From Chrysomallon squamiferum (lineage: Eukaryota; Mollusca; Gastropoda; Neomphalida; Peltospiridae), in NCBI GenBank assembly GCA_012295275.1, contig CM022679.1, forward strand, positions 21,689,110-21,701,609: DNA of 12,500 bases, in the 5' to 3' direction. Each line of letters begins with the position of its first letter. The first letter of the stretch is position 1. The position numbers and the translations under genes are program-made. This document shows, piece after piece, positions 8,972-12,500 of this stretch. The notes beneath the pieces are model-generated. The model was not told the origin of the DNA. It searched no databases and worked only from the letters and a program-made list of their open reading frames with translations.

Positions 8972-8972
8972 C
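8866..8972. repeat. ATT/ATC trinucleotide microsatellite
   Basis: ATT and ATTGTT units (8866-8899), ATC (8900-8942) and ATT (8943-8971), with a few interruptions. Adjacent to the endonuclease-like fragment, whose frame it extends as poly-Ile. Confidence 0.95.
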
Positions 8973-9785
8973 TGTTAGACTGTCTGTATCCATCTAGCTA
9001 CATGTCTGACTGTCTGTCTGTTTATATAAAATGTAGTTATTGATGTTAAAACGTTCACCTCTTTTCACTTCATCTTTCTAAAGCAGAATACAGCAGACAG
9101 GAGACATTGATGATTTTCTTGGTAATAATGGTTTATAGTTTCACCTGTAGCAATATCACGTCCAGTAGGTCGTTGTCATGGCAACATTAAGAGTGCCCTG
9201 GGTAAGATTATTTCGTCTAATTGAGAGACGTGAAGGTGAAAACTCGTCTGTATTTATCTGAGTTGATGACATCGTAGAGTAACACGGTATTTGTTTTGCA
9301 ATCGTTAAATTGACATTTGTTTGATGAGATCTCGACATATTCATGTTTTTATTTTAACACTGACAGTTATCACGTGTCACTTAATGGCTCCGTTATGTAG
9401 AATAAAAAGAGGAAAACTGCTGCCATTTACTCAGAGGGTCACTCTTTAATAGCTATGAGCAAAAGATATTTTATGATGGACCTTCTCGTTTACAGGAAAA
9501 TACATTTTAGGGGGTTTTTTTTTATTAATTGACTTGTTGGTACGATTTGAAACGGTAATTTATCTTGAAAAGAATAAATAAGCTGATACAAAGATAAATA
9601 TTCCTTTTCCAACGGCAGCTAAAAATGACCTACACGGAATGAGCCAGAAAAAGAAAGAAATTTAGAGAAGAAAGTTAAAGAAAAAGAAAGCCAGAACAAA
9701 ATTTATCATCATATTCTAAAGTTAAATTGAAGAGTATGTTTCATCATGATAGATTATTGTTATCACTTCCAGCAGTATCACAATA
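8973..9785. other. Mostly unique sequence, no gene seen
   Basis: Short TGTC repeats (8980-9022) are followed by complex DNA. A 62-codon minus-strand frame (9156-9344) has an ordinary composition and an ATG but no recognisable motif. A purine-rich patch lies at 9640-9692. Confidence 0.5.
9172..9185. promoter_or_regulatory. RFX X-box-like palindrome
   Basis: GTTGTCATGGCAAC fits the RFX X-box pattern RYYNYYWWRRNRAC at every position and is one base from the perfect palindrome GTTGCCATGGCAAC. X-boxes bind RFX factors, often near ciliary genes. No promoter or exon is recognisable next to it, so activity is not shown. A CACGTG E-box lies 186 bp away at 9371-9376. Confidence 0.35.
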
Positions 9786-9842
9786 AAAACAACACCAGCA
9801 CCAACACCAACACCAAACAACAACAACAACAATAATAATAAT
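9786..9842. repeat. Imperfect ACC/AAC/AAT trinucleotide tract
   Basis: AAC, AGC/ACC-containing hexamers (CACCAA) and then AAC and AAT units. Confidence 0.85.
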
Positions 9843-10874
9843 TTATGAAATGTTTCAGGATTATTTTAATTAACAAAACATTCTCTTGCTTTCTCTATTT
9901 CCTTCCACCATTTTAACGCAGATACAGCTCGCTCTATGAACATACGCTCTAGATCAGAAATGAGATCATTTGATATTACCAAAGACGTGTTAGAATTATC
10001 ACAGGTTTTTTCTCTGACCTAAACCATCATGGGTCATCCAGCATTACTGGAAACCCCCAAAACCGCTGAAGTTTAGTATTAAGTCTGTACGAATAGTGCA
10101 CCTTCCCATTATTTAATCATTAAGTCTCGCGTCCAGAAACCATCACCATCGATTGCAGTTTTTTAAAAACACAACTTGCTGGCAAGACCATTCGTCGCTT
10201 TGCATATAGATCATCTCATTCATTAGAGGAGCGTAATTTGAGGTGGACACCCAAAAGCTTTCCGGCTGAAACGATGCGAGAGTGTAAAAAAGATCCAATA
10301 AAATTCATTTCATCAGACAACGGGAGAGATTAAAGCTTCATGACTTTGTCAGAGACGTTTACAGCGAGACGGAAAACCAATAACGAGGACGTGGCTGCCC
10401 GGCTGACAATTGTCTGAAATTACGTTTTCTTACACACCCATTGTTTTGTATGGGAGACTGATCGACTTTGCGAAATGAATTGACTGAATTTTCTTTGATA
10501 ATCGCTTTTAAACCAAGGTCTTCTGATTGTAAATGTGGTAGTAAAATTTGCAGTCACAATTAACCAGTTCTTTGTTTACAGTCGTTTTACTGTTTGATTA
10601 TGATGCTCTTCTTTTTTCTTTTTTTTTCCGGCAAATAAATGCAGTAAAATACTTCGTCTTCAGACAAATTAATATATTCTTTTCAAGGTATTTTTGTCTT
10701 CTAATACCGACTGGGTTTTTTTATTATGCTGAAAATTAGACTTTCTCCGAATCGTTCCTATTGATGATTATAACTGTATACAGATACATCGATGAACAGT
10801 TGATGTGAAATAACGCTGTTATTAAAATACGGAATGTAATTCTTTTTATATCTTCAAAAAATATTAACGACATG
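9843..10874. other. Longest stretch of unique, complex sequence; no supported gene
   Basis: Few simple repeats from 9843 to about 10530, with more balanced composition than the rest of the window. The plus strand is open from 10124 to the TAA at 10331-10333. The peptide reads EERNLRWTPKSFPAETMREC in part, has no ATG at the beginning and matches no family I know. GACAATTGTC (10405-10414) is a perfect 10-bp palindrome. From 10530 the DNA becomes AT-rich again. A conserved non-coding element or an exon is possible but not demonstrable here. Confidence 0.35.
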
Positions 10875-11855
10875 CATTAACAATAACTGTAGACATTTTA
10901 ATTACTGTAATATAAATAAAGTCGACATACGTCTTCATCATTTGGACATTATGACTAAATATAGCAAAAAAGGTCATGCAAAGACGTTATGAATACGTTT
11001 ATAAGAATTTTGTCAGAATACGTTGTCAACATATATCAACAACTGTCGGCATTGCAAATAGTACAACAAAAGAATTGTCTAGACATAATAACGTTTATTG
11101 GACATGTTGACTATCGATAACAATAGTAATAACTCGGCATATAAAGAACTGTTTTGACAACATATAACAATAATAATTATACTAATATTCTCTAATATGT
11201 AATTATTAACATATATATTATTACTTTTGTTACACATAGCCAACATGTGCAATAACTGTCAATTATATAAAGCTATTACTTCTATTATTAGTAGTCAAAA
11301 TGTTCAGTAACTGTTAATATATAAAGCTATAGTTTTGACCGCCTGTACATCAGTAATACTTTTATGTGTTAACAGGTGTTAGACTTAGCGATTACCGATA
11401 ACATTAGTAATAACTTTATAACATTAACAGTTACTTGACATTTTGACCACAATGACAATAATAATTATATTAGTAAGTATTTAATATAAAATTATTAATA
11501 TTTATTGTTATTTTGACTATCAGTAACAGAATTTTGACCACTAATAACTTCATATGTTAACTGTTATTGGACATTCTGGCTACGTGTAACGACAGTAATA
11601 ACTTTCTATATTAACAATTACTGGACATTTTGACTACCAATAACAGAAGTAAAAACTTTTTTTTATTAATAATTATTGGACATTTTGACCAGGTAGAGCA
11701 GTAGAAATAACGTGATAAGTTCAAAGCTATTGGATATTTTGAATACCTGTAACAGAATTAATAACATTGGATATTAAATATGCTAGACATTTTCACCGTC
11801 ATCACAATAATTATAACTAACATATTAACAATTGTTGGACATTTTGATTATGTTT
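10875..11855. repeat. Satellite-like tandem array, unit about 54 bp
   Basis: The approximate unit is ATTAACAATTAYTGGACAT, then TTTGACTACCAATAACAG, then AAGTAATAACTTTATAT. GGACAT or its equivalent recurs at 11569, 11623, 11678, 11732, 11785 and 11837, spacings 52-55. Further units occur at 10891, 10944, near 11003 and 11047, 11100, near 11149, and at about 11328, 11380, 11436 and 11507. About 16-18 diverged copies are present, including an inverted block at 11186-11330. Divergence between copies, with scattered small indels, indicates an old array that is no longer being homogenised. No coding potential. The unit matches no satellite I recognise. Confidence 0.85.
11186..11330 (-). repeat. Inverted block inside the ~54-bp array
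   Basis: Here the units read in reverse complement: GCCAACATGTGCAATAACTG (11239-11258) and GTCAAAATGTTCAGTAACTG (11294-11313), 55 bp apart. Each is followed by TTAATATATAAAGCTAT-type sequence and, between them, ATTACTTCTATTATTAGTAG. These are the reverse complement of the unit seen on both sides. About two and a half units are inverted. Confidence 0.8.
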
Positions 11856-11885
11856 TGCTGGGATTTGTTTTGGTTCACACACATA

Positions 11886-11980
11886 CGAAAAAAAATAATT
11901 AATAATAAAAAAAAATAAAAAATAATAAAATTAAAAACATTAAATTAAATAAATTAAAATAAAATTTAAAAAATTAAAAA
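11886..11980. repeat. AT-rich AAT/AAAT low-complexity tract
   Basis: A-runs mixed with AAT, AAAT and TTAAA units immediately after the satellite-like array; no gene. Confidence 0.85.
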
Positions 11981-12039
11981 GAAACCTCGAGCAATCCATC
12001 AACAATAAATGATCTTCAAATCAAGTCAGTAAACCCCCA

Positions 12040-12146
12040 GCAAAAGAAAAAACAAAACAAAAAATAACAGCCAATTCCCATCAACAACATCAACAACAAC
12101 TTCAGTATCAGAATTAAAAATAAAAAAATAAAAATAAAAATTATAA
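12040..12146. repeat. A-rich tract with AAC and AAAAAT units
   Basis: AAAAC runs (12040-12067), a CAACAACAT-type patch (12079-12100) and AAAAAT units (12114-12140). Confidence 0.8.
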
Positions 12147-12192
12147 CATTGTTTTGAACAGTTTTGAACGCATTTTGTTATTGCATCTTACC

Positions 12193-12247
12193 TTATCTAT
12201 CAGTCTGTCTGTCTGTCTGTCTATCTGTATGTCTGTCTATCTGTCTG

Positions 12248-12293
<46 letters not shown>

Positions 12294-12303
12294 ATCTATC
12301 TAT
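12193..12303. repeat. Compound TCTG/TCTA microsatellite
   Basis: CTGT units (12202-12222), mixed CTAT/CTGT (12223-12248), then about 12 CTAT units to 12292 and a short ATCTATC remainder. Same motifs and order as the end of the microsatellite at 6936-7004. The Leu/Ser/Val/Cys frame across it is an artefact. Confidence 0.97.
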
Positions 12304-12500
12304 AGAACGTACGAAAGTCACAAACATTAACAGCATAACAGAAAATATGAAGATAGATTTTATTAATATTAAATGTAAAGGCAGCTGAAAATAAAATCAA
12401 AGTAAAAGAACATTTGTTTACAATATTTTCACCAGATTTGAATATATTCTTATTAATCAGAATATTCTTTGAAGTACTTTGATGTTTTGTTATCAGTCAG
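12304..12500. other. Unique AT-rich sequence to the window edge
   Basis: Nothing recognisable. Confidence 0.6.

Noticed and set aside
9156-9344. 62-codon minus-strand ATG frame
   Set aside because: Ordinary length for chance at this base composition, and no recognisable motif or splice context.

Overview
This is eukaryotic, AT-rich, almost gene-free DNA. It contains dozens of mono- to tetranucleotide microsatellites, including long compound tracts of TA, TG/CA, GA/TC, AAT, AAC, TGTC and TATC, two decayed transposable-element fragments, and a family of diverged tandem repeats. There is no prokaryotic gene organisation. The style (TCTG/TCTA, CATA and AAT arrays scattered through long non-coding DNA) fits a large lophotrochozoan genome, most likely a mollusc and possibly a cephalopod. 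That assignment is inference from repeat style. No complete protein-coding gene, rRNA, intact tRNA or CRISPR array can be supported; the window is probably intergenic or part of a large intron.

Layout. 1-605: CATA/TA/GT/CA simple repeats with an 80-bp tandem duplication. 603-1380: non-repetitive, no gene seen. 1380-2060: scrambled relic of a Tc1/mariner-type transposase. 2282-2482: compound microsatellite ending in about 50 GA units. 2483-4080: unique DNA mixed with AT-rich tracts. 4085-4450: the only CpG-rich patch, a possible promoter or 5' exon. 4769-4872 and 5230-5490: further microsatellites. 5862-5935: a tRNA-like A-box fragment running into a CAGA repeat. 6275-7255: diverged tandem repeats interrupted by a 145-bp TC/TGTC/TATC microsatellite. 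7270-7800: polypurine and poly-A DNA. 7953-8067: a small inverted repeat and a 47-bp dimer. 8733-8865: a fragment resembling the endonuclease domain of a non-LTR retrotransposon, abutting an ATT/ATC microsatellite. 8973-10870: mostly unique sequence with an RFX X-box-like site. 10875-11855: a satellite-like array of a unit of about 54 bp whose middle block is inverted. 11886-12303: AT-rich DNA and a TCTG/TCTA microsatellite.

The most notable structure is the ~54-bp repeat family. It is clearest at 11569-11850, is inverted at 11186-11330, and appears to recur, more diverged and in a ~160-bp higher-order form, more than 3 kb away at 6275-7255. The genes do not work together in any pathway, because no functional gene is identifiable; both transposon-derived coding fragments are broken.
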